Shown piece by piece: positions 48,193-59,350 of a stretch of 64,000 nucleotides of DNA. Made by a program: the position numbers and the translations under genes. Under the pieces are notes generated by a model that worked only from the letters and a program-made list of their open reading frames with translations, was not told where the DNA came from and made no database searches. Positions within the stretch are counted from its first letter, which is position 1; the number at the start of each line of letters is the position of its first letter. Source of the stretch: Cephalotus follicularis (Eukaryota; Streptophyta; Magnoliopsida; Oxalidales; Cephalotaceae); assembly GCA_001972305.1 (NCBI GenBank), contig BDDD01000275.1, positions 310,001 to 374,000 of the forward strand. The letters run 5' to 3'.

Positions 48193-49646
48193 TTTCTAAG
48201 TGAAAAACATAAGAACCTTGGCTACTGGAAAGCCAAATGTGCTTCAAATATGCCAAGGGTGAAGTGTTTGAGTTAAGAAATGGTCAAATTGCCATTCTAA
48301 GTGCCAAACATGAGGCTCTTGACTTCCGGGAGGCCAAATGCCTTCTTATGTGCCTTGGTAAAGAGTCTGACTCAAGAAATTTTTAAATTACCTTCCTAAG
48401 TGCCAAAAATGAGGCCATGGCTTCTAGAAGGCTAAATGACCTTCTTATGTACCAAGGGTGAAGTGTTTGACTGATTGAAGGCTTAAATTGACATTCTAGA
48501 CACCAAATACGAGTCTTTTGGTCTATAGAAGTCCAAATCAGTCATATGTGCCATGGTTTAAGTGCTTGACTTAACTAATGCACATATTTCCTTCCTAAGT
48601 GTAAAACATAAGAACCTTGACTCCTAGACGGCCAAATGACCTTCAATGTGCCAAGGGTGAAATGTTTGTGTTAAGGAATGGTCAATTTGCTATCATAAGT
48701 GCCAAACATGAGGCTCTCAAATTTCGGGAGACCAAATGCCCTTCTTATCTGCCTTGGTAAAGTGTTTTACTTAAGAAATGCTTAAATTGCCTTCAAAATT
48801 GTCAAAAATGAGCCCTTGGCTTCCAGAAGGCTAAATGACCTTCTTATGTGGCAATGGCGAAGTGTTTGACTGAATGGAGACTTAAATTGACTTTCTAGAC
48901 ACCAAACATGAGTCCTTTGGCCTGTAGCAGGTGAAGTCCCTTATATGTGTGACGGTTTAAGTGTTTGACTTAACGAAGGCACATATTAGCTTCGTAAGAG
49001 AAAAATATAAGGACCTTGGCTCCAAGAAGGCCAAATGATTTTAATATCTTCCAAGGGTGAAGTGTTTTAGTTAAGGAATAATCAAATTGCTATCCTAACT
49101 GTCAAACACGAGGCTCTTGGTTTCGAGGAGGCCAAATTCCCTTCTTATGTGCCTTGGTAATGTGTTTGACTTTAGAAATGCTTAAATTGCCTTCCTAAGT
49201 GCCAAAAATGAGGCCATGGCTTCCAGAAGGCTAAATGACCTTCTTATGTGCGAAGGGTTAAGTATTTAACTGAATGAAGGCTTAAATTGACTTTCTAGAA
49301 GCCAAAGGACGCATCTTTGTATGAAGGGAAGGCCCATAGACCCCCTGCTTTTATTTTAATATACTGATCTTTCCAAAAAAAATATTGCGTCCTTTGGTCT
49401 CTAGCAGGCGAAATCACTTTTATGTGCCACGGTTTAAGTATTTGACTTAACGAAGGCCCATATTTCCTTCCTAAGTGCAAAACATATGGACCTTGGCTCC
49501 TGGAAGGCCAACTGAGTTTGATATGTGCCAACGGTGAAGTATTTCAGTTATGGAATGGTCAAAATGCCATCCTAGGTACCAAACATGTGGCTTTTGGATT
49601 CGGGGAGGCCAAATGCCCTTCTTTTGTGCCTTGGTAAAAGAGTTAG
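48193..49646 (+). repeat. Hierarchical satellite array, block 4
   Basis: About 3.5 of the 400-bp units between elements G and F, interrupted by an ~85-bp foreign piece at 49299-49385. No gene. Confidence 0.92.
49299..49385 (+). mobile_element. Probable 5'-truncated LINE tail with inverted satellite filler
   Basis: Sequence unlike the satellite: GAAGGGAAGGCCC, a T-rich stretch, then CTGATCTTTCC and eight A, as at the 3' end of plant L1-type LINEs. On its left, about 20 bp of satellite is inverted, giving a perfect 12-bp inverted repeat CCAAAGGACGCA (49302-49313) / TGCGTCCTTTGG (49386-49397). No clear target duplication. LINE assignment is by general appearance only. Confidence 0.4.
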
Positions 49647-49651
49647 ACTTT

Positions 49652-52175
49652 TGTAATAACGCAATTAGCAATTCGTGTATATTGTACTCGTGCTGAATAA
49701 AATATGCACTTACAATCAATTTTACTGTCCAATTGTTATATAATTTGTGACTATGGTTTTAATTGAAGGAATAAGCTTAACAAACCAAAACCAACCTCAA
49801 ACAGCCGACTGTCACAGGGTAATAGCTAACTATTTTGATTCAGGGAGTGACAGTCTACTGTCATAGGGCAATAGTCGACTGGTCTGGCTCAGACAAGTGT
49901 CTATGCATGGCGTGAAACAGGGAAGGGTAGATGATGACAAGTGCTCTAAGCTTGAGGGACGCGTGTCACTAGCTGCCTTAACATACAAGGGTAGTGCCTT
50001 GCATATGCTCTATCCCACCTGCAGACCTGCAACCTGCAAGACAGAAATTGAAAGAAAAAAAAGTGAGGAACATGCATGTGAGAGAGAAAGGAAGTAAATG
50101 CTGGGTTTGTAGTTATGGAATCTGTCGAATTCTGAAGCTTTAAACCTTCTATATATCAGGTGTGAAGAGCTTGATTTGAGTGTTAGGAAAGACTGAGGAG
50201 AGAAAATCGAATGAGAGAATTATTGGAGCTTGCATGTTGATCATTGGAGTTGCAAAGGGAGAGCGAAGCTTTAAATGTTCCTGGTAAGTCACCATTTCGA
50301 GTTATTACTGATATTAAGGTTGTTAGTGAATCAAACACTGATGTTAGCTATATGTATCGACTGTTAAACATAACTGTGGAATTATAATCCTTGAATTAGA
50401 GTGGGAATGAAAGTTGGTTAAATGTGGAACTAGAGTAAAGAGATTTCACTAAGCTACTATTTGCAGTTATAGTTGTTATCATGACTAGATAACTAGATAA
50501 ACATACAAGTGTTGATATCTAAACCTGTAAACATGTAACCATATAGATTAATTGCTGGATTTTGTAAGATTGAGTTGGGTGAAGAACTTGGAACTCAAAG
50601 AGCAGAATCAAGCCACTGTGATTATGGGATAGCAATTGAGGTAGGGGTATTGACATGTTTTAGAAGATATGATATGTATAGGATGTCTGGGTAATTTTTG
50701 TACGATTGCATGTTGTTAATTGGTTGAATTGGATTGTGACATGCATACTCTATTTTATGAAACTGCTGCCTGATGTTTATAGACAAAAACAGTCGACTGT
50801 TTAACCCAAACTGTCGACTATTAAGGACAAACAATCGACTGCCTAATGAAAATAGCCGGCTATTCTTATGAACAACCGACTGTTAAGTGACAAATTACTG
50901 ATAGTAGCTGCTGTTAAGCTTTAAATTGTGTGTAATTACCCTGGACTCCATATGGGATGATTGTAACAGTCAATCCTAGCCTTAGGTAATTACATTACAG
51001 AAAGTAAACAATGTATGCACTCCTTGTGAGAGTTGTGCAAGAATGACTAGGTTATGCTAACATCTTGTTGAACCTTGATTTGTGATTGTTCCGCTACTGT
51101 GGAATGACGTTGTTACACATACTGCATAGCTATTGAGTGTTCGTAAATACTATTGTTACACTTAATATTAGTGATTCAACCAACTAGTGCTTTAAGCACA
51201 ATTATGGGTTTTCTTTATGATTTCCAAAATGAAAACTTATTGTCAAATGAAAACTGATTTTCCTCCCATGAGGGGCACAACTACTGTACTGAATACTGTT
51301 TCCTCCAAAAGAGAAGTACGGTCACTGAATTGTTAAATGTTTCACAAGAAATCTACTATCATATTGCATATTACAGATATATGTAACATTGCTATTGAAT
51401 TGATTGAATTGTTTGTCCATGTTATTGCCGTTAGTCGAGTGATAGGAGACATCACTGGCTACGGGGAGGTCCTATGTGCCAGGAATTGCCTAGAGCTTCC
51501 ATCACACATATCTACAATGCAGATCCTGATTGTTACCTGCCGGTTAAATGCCGGTAGAATTGACCTGATCTATCATCTTCGGAGTGTAGGGTGATAGTTA
51601 GGTGGTGCGCAGTTGGTGTTAGCAGTTAGCGACATGTGACACCCAAACCACTGTATTGATTGATTTTCCCCTTGTGCGGTATTCTTGAATTGAATTGTCT
51701 ATGGCCACTTAGCATGATTGCATATATATATTGAAATACTTATATATATGTTATTTCAAAATAACTCACATGCATGTTAAATTTATATATTCTTTCACAT
51801 GCGTTCTTTTCCTACTTAGCCAAGTGAGGACAACGGCTAACCCCATACAATTTCAGATTATGTGAAGTTGTTCGGGAAGTGCTGCTGAAGCTTTATTGGA
51901 GATCTCTTATTTTTGTTAATGTTGTTATTCACTATGTTTTGTTTAGTAATGAACGATCACACTCTGTTGTTGTTGTTGTACATTTCCAATATGTAAAAGG
52001 ATAATTGTTAGTATTGTATAAGCACGTAGTATGGGCTGCGTGCGGATAATTTTATAATCCGGCAATGGAATGCTTCCGCTTATGTTAATGAAAGTTGTTT
52101 AAATGTTGAATGCTGGATTATTATTTATAACTGATATCATCATATATGCTGTATATTGGAAAACGGGGTGTGACA
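49652..52175 (+). repeat. 5' LTR of element F, 2524 bp
   Basis: TGTAATAACG..GGGTGTGACA. Alignable with the 3' LTR throughout, about 90% over the first 300 bp by eye and higher later. Possible TATA at 50150-50156 (TATATAT). A cluster of GTCGACTG motifs at 50789-50884 is partly decayed. Confidence 0.9.
50789..50884 (+). repeat. CAGTCGACTG palindrome cluster, 5' LTR of F
   Basis: About five copies of the CAGTCGACTG motif; most carry one change (CTGTCGAC, CAATCGACTG, AGCCGGCT, AACCGACTG). Confidence 0.55.
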
Positions 52176-52178
52176 GCA

Positions 52179-52190
52179 TGGTATCAAAGC
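52179..52190 (+). other. Primer-binding site, tRNA-iMet type (element F)
   Basis: TGGTATCAAAGC, 3 nt after the 5' LTR; one base off the exact iMet site (TGGTATCAGAGC), a G-to-A type change. Confidence 0.85.
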
Positions 52191-52236
52191 TTATTTTTAA
52201 ATAAGCTATCACTGGGATAAGTTTCTCTATAATTAA

Positions 52237-53324
52237 GTGAATTGTTTCCTAATGATTATGTCTTTCCATAAAGGAAACCGAATGGGCCTACGAAGAGGTA
52301 GAAGGGGAAGGTGTAGAGCCGACGAAGGAGTCAATGCACCGCCAGTGCATGAAAATAATCCGCCAGCGAATGAAGGAGTGAATATTCCTCCAGTGCAAGA
52401 AGAGAGGAGTAATTTTGACCTCATGGCTGACCTTTCCAGCAGAAGATGCAAGCCAATATGGCTAACATGGAGCAGATTTGGCAAATGTATGAGGCTAACT
52501 GAGCCTATCAGCATGCTCTTGAAGCTTGTCATACTGGTGGATGTGGCAGAGATTTGGAGCTGTTCATGAGACAGAATCCTCCGATATTCATTGGCGAGTT
52601 AAATGCTACTGTGGCCAAGCAGTGCATTAGAGACTTGGAGAAAATATTTGCTGCTTTGGAGTGTACTGATGAGCAGGAACTCAACTTTGCTATATACCGC
52701 TTATGGGGCGAGGCTACCTATTGGTGGGAGATGACTGAAGCGAAATGGGAATCTCGATGACTGGACCGGACTTGGGACATATTTTAGTCTGAGTTCTCTA
52801 TTGATTATGTTCCACAGATGGAACGTGACCGGAGGGAGACTGAGCTAATGGAGCTACGTCAAGGGATATGACGGTGGCTCAGTACCAGAGTAGATTCGTG
52901 GAGCTGGCAAGACATACACCTTATCTTGTGGAGGGTGAATCGACCTGACATCATATCTAAACTGTTAATGTTGCAGCTACCTTCTTTTATAGATATTACT
53001 GAAAGGGAAAGAATTCTGGAGGCCGATGCTAAAGAAAGGAGAGTGGAGCGGTCTCGTGCTAATCAATCGAGGCCGGTATAATCACAAGTGCAGGGATGTA
53101 ATAATCCTGCTAAATCGTCAAAGTCTTGTAACTGGAGTCAATGAGGTTCTCGACGCAATTCACGATCAAGGACTTCTAACCTAAGCGGTCAACAGAATTC
53201 GGGTGGTTGTACTTTATGTGGTCGCCAGAACCATGATGAGACTGAGTGCTGGAAAAAGATGGGGAAATGCTTGAGGTGTGGCTCACAGGAACATATGCTG
53301 AATGGTTGTCCAATAATGAGGGAC
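52237..53324 (+). pseudogene. gag: Gag of element F
   Basis: The Arg/Gly-rich N-terminus lies in one frame (52237 on) and the main Gag in another (from ~52554), so a frameshift lies near 52440-52550. The core has FMRQNPPIFIGE, LEKIFAALEC and GEATYWWEMTEAKW, typical of chromovirus Gag. Stops follow at 52758-52760 and several later points. Two adjacent CCHC zinc knuckles, CTLCGRQNHDETEC and CLRCGSQEHMLNGC, near 53208-53300, are intact and in the same frame as the protease. Confidence 0.85.
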
Positions 53325-54041
53325 CAAGCACGCGGCCAACATGGAAGTTCTGGTGTGAGTGGTAGTGTTGCGGCTTCTCAACCGAGGAAGGATACCGTAA
53401 AAGGGATTGTGAAAGGTAGGGTCTACACCTTATCTAGAGATGATGTGCCAGAATCTACTACTGTTGTGGGAGGTACCATTTTCATATCTGGCGTACTAGC
53501 TCTTGTATTGATTGATCCTGGTGCGACACATTCATTCATTGCATCTGATCTTGCTTGCAACTTGCATGGTGTGACTTTTAGTTTACCTTATGTATTGGAG
53601 GTGAGTACTCCAACTAGTACTTGTCCTCTATCTGATACTATAATGAAGAATTGTGAAATCACGGTAGCTGGGATTCAGTTATCTGCTGACTTGATAGGAT
53701 TACCTATCCGGGATTTTGATGTAATCTTGGGGATGGACTGGCTGTATGCTTATCATGCTTGTGTTGATTGCTATAACAAGATGATGACCTTTTATCTTCA
53801 AGATGGGACTGAGTGCATGTTTATCGGAGAGAAGAATGTTTCTGCTCCGATCATTTCGTATACTCGAGCACAGAAGTATCTCAGGCAAGGATGTGAAGGC
53901 TATTTAGCGTATGTGATTGATCATACGAAAGGTATGCCTAGTATTGAACAAGTTCCTATTCTATGTGATTTCCTGACGTGTTTCTGGATGATCTTACTTC
54001 TTTACCACCGGAGAGAGATGTGGAGTTCAGTATTGAACTAG
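53325..54041 (+). pseudogene. pro: Aspartic protease of element F
   Basis: Same frame as Gag. Active-site loop is DPGATHSFI where the family norm is DSGATHSFI, so the Ser after the catalytic Asp is Pro. The flap-distal DVILGMDWL motif is present. A 1-nt loss in a T run near 53967-53971 shifts the downstream FPDVFLDDL linker and all of pol into the next frame. It would have cut the polyprotein within particles. Confidence 0.85.
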
Positions 54042-54061
54042 TGCCTGGGACTACTCCTATA

Positions 54062-54583
54062 TCCAAAGCACCGTACTGAATGGCTCCTGCTGAACTGAAG
54101 GAGTTGAAGACTCAATTGCAGGATTATCTGGATAAGGGTTTCATTAGACCGAGTGTATCACCATGGGGAGCACCGGTTCTGTTTGTGGAAAAGAAGGATG
54201 GATCGATGCGACTATGCATTGATTACAGACTGCTGAATAAGGTAACTGTGAAGAACAAGTATCCTCTGCCACTTATAGAGGAGTTGTTCGATCAATTGCA
54301 AGGCTCCACTGTGTTCTCCAAACTTGACCTGAGAACGGGTTATCATCAGTTGAGGATCCGAGAAGGTGATGTGGAGAAGGCCGCATTTCGAACCAGATAT
54401 GGGCATTACGAATTTCTGATACTGCCGTTTGGGTTGACAAATGCTCCTGGAGCCTTTATGTGCTTGATGAATAAAGTGTTCCAGCCCTACCTTGACCAGT
54501 TTGTCGTTATATTCTTAGATGACATCCTGATTTATTCGAGGATCATTGAGGAACACATGCAGGACTTGAGGATTGTAATGTAG
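54062..54583 (+). pseudogene. pol: Reverse transcriptase of element F
   Basis: A TGA at 54077-54079 precedes the Met of [10 protein letters not shown], where the family has Arg (CGA). From there 167 codons are open: [48 protein letters not shown] and the catalytic FLDD (residues 145-148). A TAG at 54581-54583 stands where the family has Gln (CAG). Confidence 0.9.
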
Positions 54584-55369
54584 ACATTGCGGAAGGAAGA
54601 ACTATTCGCCAAATTCAGCAAGTGTGAGTTTTGGCTGGAACATGTGACCTTCCTAGGTCACATTGTGTCGAGTGAAGGATTGTCGCTGGATCCTTCGAAG
54701 ATAGAGAGTATTGTTGATAGGCCCCAACCGAGGAGCATTCCTGAGGTTCGTAGCTTCTTGGGATTGGCTGGCTACTACCGAAGGTTCATCAAAGGGTTTT
54801 CGAAGCTTGCTACACCATTGACACGGTTGACTCAGAAGAAGTCAAGTTTTGTGTGGGATGAATCTTGTGAGGCAAGTTTCCAAGATTTGAAGAGTCGGTT
54901 GATTTATGCTCCAGTGTTGGCATTACCGGAGGGTAATGAGGGCTTTACTGTCTATACTGATGCTTCTGGGAAGGGATTGGGATGCGTCCTTATGCAAGAT
55001 GGTAGGGTGATTGCTTACGCATCGAGAAAGTTAAAGTCGTACGAAGAAAATTATCCCGTGCAAGATCTTGTGTTGAGATCTTCACTGACCATAAAAGTTT
55101 TGTTTTCGCAGAAGGAGCTCAACATGAGACAGAGACGATGGGTGGAGTTCTTTAATGATTATAACTGCAACATTCAATACCTCCCAGGAAAGGAGAATGT
55201 AGTGGCAGATGCGCTGAGTCTCAAGGCAATGATTGCTGAAGCAATGGTTTCACAGTGGAGGCTATTAGAGGAATTTCATATATGGAATCCGTTCATGGTT
55301 TCCCGAGGAGTTATTGTGGCAAATCTTAGAGTACAACCGAAACTTCTGGAGCATTTCCTGACTGCTTAG
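54584..55369 (+). pseudogene. pol: RT connection and RNase H of element F, with deletion
   Basis: Same frame as RT. Starts with [14 protein letters not shown], then [15 protein letters not shown] and [18 protein letters not shown]. RNase H begins [14 protein letters not shown] with its first catalytic Asp. After YPVQDL about 50 nt typical of the family are missing, including the expected catalytic Glu region, and the next stretch (FTDHK in another frame) is shifted before the frame returns at [12 protein letters not shown]. It ends with NVVADALS and a TAG at 55367-55369, again where Gln is expected. Confidence 0.88.
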
Positions 55370-56292
55370 TACAGTGACACTGAGTTATGGAGTATTCATG
55401 AGAACCTAGACACTGATTCTGAATTCTCCATCCATACTGATGGTATATTTAGGTTCCGAGGAAGGATATGTGTTCCGAATGACGAGAGCATCAGGGATGA
55501 GCTACTGCAGCAAGGCCACAAGTCAAAATACAGTGTTCACCCGGGAAGTTCCAAGATGTGACATGACCTGAAAAGGAACTACTGGTGCAGTGGTATGAAA
55601 AGAGAGATTGCCGAATATGTAGCAAGATGTTTGACCTGTCAGAGAGTGAAGGCTGAACATCAGAAACCCGCGGGACTGCTTCAATCGTTACCAGTGGTTT
55701 AGTGGAAATGGGAGCATGTGACCATTGACATCGTGTCAGGGTTACCGAGGTCACGGAATTAGCATGAAGCAGTGTGGGTTGTAGTGGACAGACTCACTAA
55801 GTCTGCTCACTTTCTTCCAATGAACATGAGGTATTCTATCAAGAAGCTGGCTAGATTGTACATCCGGGAGATAGTGAGATTGCATGGAGTGCCAGTCAAT
55901 ATTGTTTGTGACCGTGATGCTAGATTCATTTCAAGGTTTTGGAAGAAGTTCCAAGCGACGATGAGAACAGCATTGAACTTCAGTACTGCGTTCCACCCAC
56001 AGACCGACGGACAGTGCGAGGGTACCATTCAGACTGTTCAAGATATGTTGCGGGCTTGTATGATTGACTTCGCTGGGAGTTGGGAGGATCATCTATCCGT
56101 GATTGAGTTCTCTTACAGCAACAGCTTTCACACCAGCATTGGAATGGCTCCCTATGAAGCCTTATATGGAAGAAAGTGTAGATCGCCTATTTGCTGGGAT
56201 GAGGTGGGTGAGAGACAAGTGTTGGGACCAGACTTGGTACAAGAGATGACTGATAAAGTGGAAATAATCAAGAAGAGACTACTAGCTACCTA
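55370..56292 (+). pseudogene. pol: Integrase core of element F
   Basis: Same frame, with stops near 55560, 55700, 55760 and 56291. The N-terminal zinc site is seen as HPGSSKM and CLTCQ. The catalytic core has IDIVSGLP, CDRDARFIS and HPQTDGQCEGTIQ, giving the three acidic residues; the last motif has CEG where SER is usual. It ends with PYEALYGRKCRSPICW. Several stops fit CAG to TAG or TGG to TGA. Confidence 0.9.
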
Positions 56293-56767
56293 GAGCCAGC
56301 AAAAGAGTTACGCCGACGTCAAGAGGAGGAAGCTAGAATCTGAGAGGGGAGATCATGTTTTTCTGAAGATCTCGCCTTCGAAAGGGATACACCGTTTTGG
56401 CCTCAAGGGGAAGTTGGCTCCAAGGTACATTGGACCTTATGAGATACTGGAAATAATGGGGGAAGTGGCATATCAGATTGCACTACCGCCCAGTTTGTCT
56501 AACGTGCATAATGTATTTCATGTTTCCATGTTACGGGAATACGTACCCGACCCATATCACATATTGAGCTACAACCCTGGATTCATCAGTGACAACTTAT
56601 CTTATGAAGAGAGGCTGACCAGGAATATGGATCGAATGGAGAAACTGCTGAGGAATAAGACTATTCCTATGGTAAAAGTACTATGGCATTTTCACAGAGC
56701 TGAGGAAGCTACGTGGGTGCGTGAAGATGAAATGATGGAAACATTTCCTCACTTATTAGGAATGTAA
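56293..56767 (+). pseudogene. pol: Integrase C-terminus and chromodomain of element F
   Basis: After the TAG at 56291-56293 the frame reads QQKSYADVKRRKLE, the GDHVFLKISPSKGIHRFGLKG region and LAPRYIGPYEI, a GPY/F-type integrase end, then VFHVSMLREYVPDP. The last ~55 residues (LSYEERLTRN, LLRNKTIPMVKVLW, EEATWVREDEM) form a chromodomain. In this lineage the domain directs integration to heterochromatin, which agrees with F lying in a satellite. Confidence 0.9.
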
Positions 56768-56795
56768 AGGCTAAATTCGGGGACGAATTTTCTTT

Positions 56796-56808
56796 AAGGA
56801 GGGGGGAA
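56796..56808 (+). other. Polypurine tract (element F)
   Basis: AAGGAGGGGGGAA directly before the 3' LTR. Confidence 0.9.
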
Positions 56809-59345
56809 TGTAATAACCACAATTTGCAATTCGTGTATATTGTACTTGTGATGAATAAAAAATGCACTTGCATTCAATTTTAATGTCCAATTGTTCTATA
56901 ATCTGTGACTAAGGTTTTAATTGAAGGAATAAGCTTAACAAACCAAAACCAGCCTCAAACAGCCGACTGTCACAGGGTACAACCGACTGTTTTGATTCAG
57001 GGAGTGACAGTCTACATTCACAGGGCAATAGTCGACTGGTCTGGCTCAGACAAGTGTCTGTGCATGGCGTGAAATAGGGCAGGGCATATGATGATAGGTG
57101 TTCTACGCATGAGGGATGCATGTCACTAGCTGCCTTAACATGCAAGGGTGGTGCCTTGCATGTGCTCTATCCCACCTGAGGACCTGCAACCTGCAAGACA
57201 GAAATTGAAAGAAGAAAGAGTGAGGAACATGCATGTGAGAGAGGGAGGAAGTAAATGCTGGGTTTGTAGTTATGGAATCTGCCGAATTGTTAAGATTAAA
57301 CCTTATATATATCAGTTGTGAAGAGCTTCATTTGAGTGTTAGGAAAAACTGAGGATAGAAAATCGAATGAGAGAATTGTTGGAGCATGCATGTTGATAGT
57401 TGGAGTTGCAAAGGGTGAGTGAAGCTTTAAATCTTCCTGGTAAGTCACCATTTCGAGTTATTACTGATATTAAGGTTGTTAGTGAATCAAACACTGATGT
57501 TAGCTATATGTATCCACTGTTAAACATAACTTTGGAATTATAATCCTTGAATTAGAATGGGAATGAAAGTTGGTTAAATGTGGAACTAGATTAAAGAGAA
57601 TTCACTAAGCTACTGTTTGGAGTTATAGTTGTTATCATGACTAGATAACTAGATCAACATACTAGTGTTCATATCTAAACATGCAACCATATAGATTAAT
57701 TGCTGGATTTTGGAAGATCGAGTTGGGTGAAGAACTTGGAACTCAAAGAGTAGAATCAAGCCAATTTGATTATGGGATAGCAATTGAGGTAGGGTATTGA
57801 CATGTTTTAGAAGATATGATATGTCTAGCACGTCTGGATAATTTCTGTATGATTGCATGTTGTTAATTGGTTGAATTGGATTGTGACATGCATACTCTGT
57901 TTTATGAAACTGCTGCCTGATGGTTCTGGAGAAAAATAGTCGACTGTTTATCCCAAACAGTCGACTGCTCAAGGTAAACAGTCGACTATTAAGGATAAAC
58001 AGTCGACTGCCTAATGAAAACAGTCGGCTATTCTTATGAACAGCCGACTGTTAAGTGACAAATTACTGATATTAGCTGCTGTTAAGCTTTAAATTGTGTG
58101 TAATTACCCTGGCCTCCATATGGGATGATTGTAATAGTCAATCCTGGCCATAGGTAATTACATTACAGAAAGTAAACAATGTATGCACTCCATGTGAGAG
58201 TTGTGCAAGAATGACTAGGTTATGCTAACATCTTGTTGAACCTGATTTGTGATTGTTCTGATACTATTGAATGATGTTGTTATACATACTGCATAGCTAT
58301 TGAGTGTTTGTAAATACTAATGTTACACTTAATATTAGTGATCGAACCAACTAGTTCTTTAAGCCCAATTATGGGTTTTCTTTATGATTTCCAAAATGAA
58401 ATCTTATTGTCAAATGATTACTGATTTTCCTCCCATGAGAGGCACAACTACTGTACTAAATATTGTTTCCTCCAAAAGATTGTTACGGTCACTGAATTGT
58501 TACATGTTTCACAAGAAAACTTCTATCATATTGCATATTATAGATATATGTAATATTGCTATTGAATTGATTGAATTTTTTTGTCCATGTTATTACCGTT
58601 AGTCAAGTGATAGGAGACATCACTGGCTACGGGGTGGTCCTATGTGCCAAGAGTTGGCTAGAGCTTCCACCACACTTATTTGCAATGCGGATACTGATTG
58701 TTACCTGCCCGCTAAATGCTGGCAGAATTGACCTGATCTATCATCTTCGGAGTGTAGGGTGATAGTTAGGTGGGGCGCAGTTGGTGCTAGGAGTAAGCGA
58801 CATGTGACACCCAAACCACTGTATATGTTGATTTTACCCTTGTGCGGTATTCTTGAATTTTATTGTCTATGGGCACTTGGCATGATTGCTTATATAAATT
58901 GAAATACTTATATATATATGTTATTTTAAAATAACTGACATGCATGTTACATTTATATATTCTTTCACATGCATTATTTTCCTACTTAGCCAATTGAGGA
59001 CAACGGCTAACCCCCTACAATTTCAGATTAAGTGAAGGCGTTCGGGAAGTGCTGCAGATGCTTTATTGGAGAGCTCCTATTTTTGTTAAGGTTGTTATTC
59101 ACTATGTTTTGTTTAGTAATGAACGATCACACTCCGTTGTTGTTGTTTTACATTTCCAATATGTAAAAGGATGATTGTTAGTATTGTATAAGCACGAAGT
59201 GTGGGCTGCGTGCGGATAATTTTATAATCCGGAAATGAAATGCTTCCGCTTATGTTAATGAAATTTGTTTTAATGTTGAATGCTGGATTATTATTTATAA
59301 CTGATATCACCGTATATGTTGTCTATTGGAAAACGGGGTGTGAGA
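56809..59345 (+). repeat. 3' LTR of element F, 2537 bp
   Basis: TGTAATAACC..GTGTGAGA; the terminal CA has become GA, one change from the 5' LTR's GTGTGACA. Possible TATA at 57304-57312. Confidence 0.9.
57936..58050 (+). repeat. CAGTCGACTG palindrome cluster, 3' LTR of F
   Basis: Six copies at roughly 16-22-bp spacing, better preserved than in the 5' LTR and including one copy that the 5' LTR lacks. Confidence 0.6.
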
Positions 59346-59350
59346 ACTTT

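Larger units (their letters stand above)
49652..59345 (+). mobile_element. Element F: complete but defective Tekay-like chromovirus
   Basis: 9694 bp with LTRs of 2524 and 2537 bp, tRNA-iMet primer site, gag-protease-RT-RNase H-integrase-chromodomain order and polypurine tract. Flanked by ACTTT on both sides (49647-49651, 59346-59350). Long LTRs, the pol type and the C-terminal chromodomain fit the Tekay/Del lineage of Ty3/gypsy. Many in-frame stops, at least two frameshifts and an RNase H deletion make it non-autonomous now. The satellite monomer is continuous once F is removed. Confidence 0.92.
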
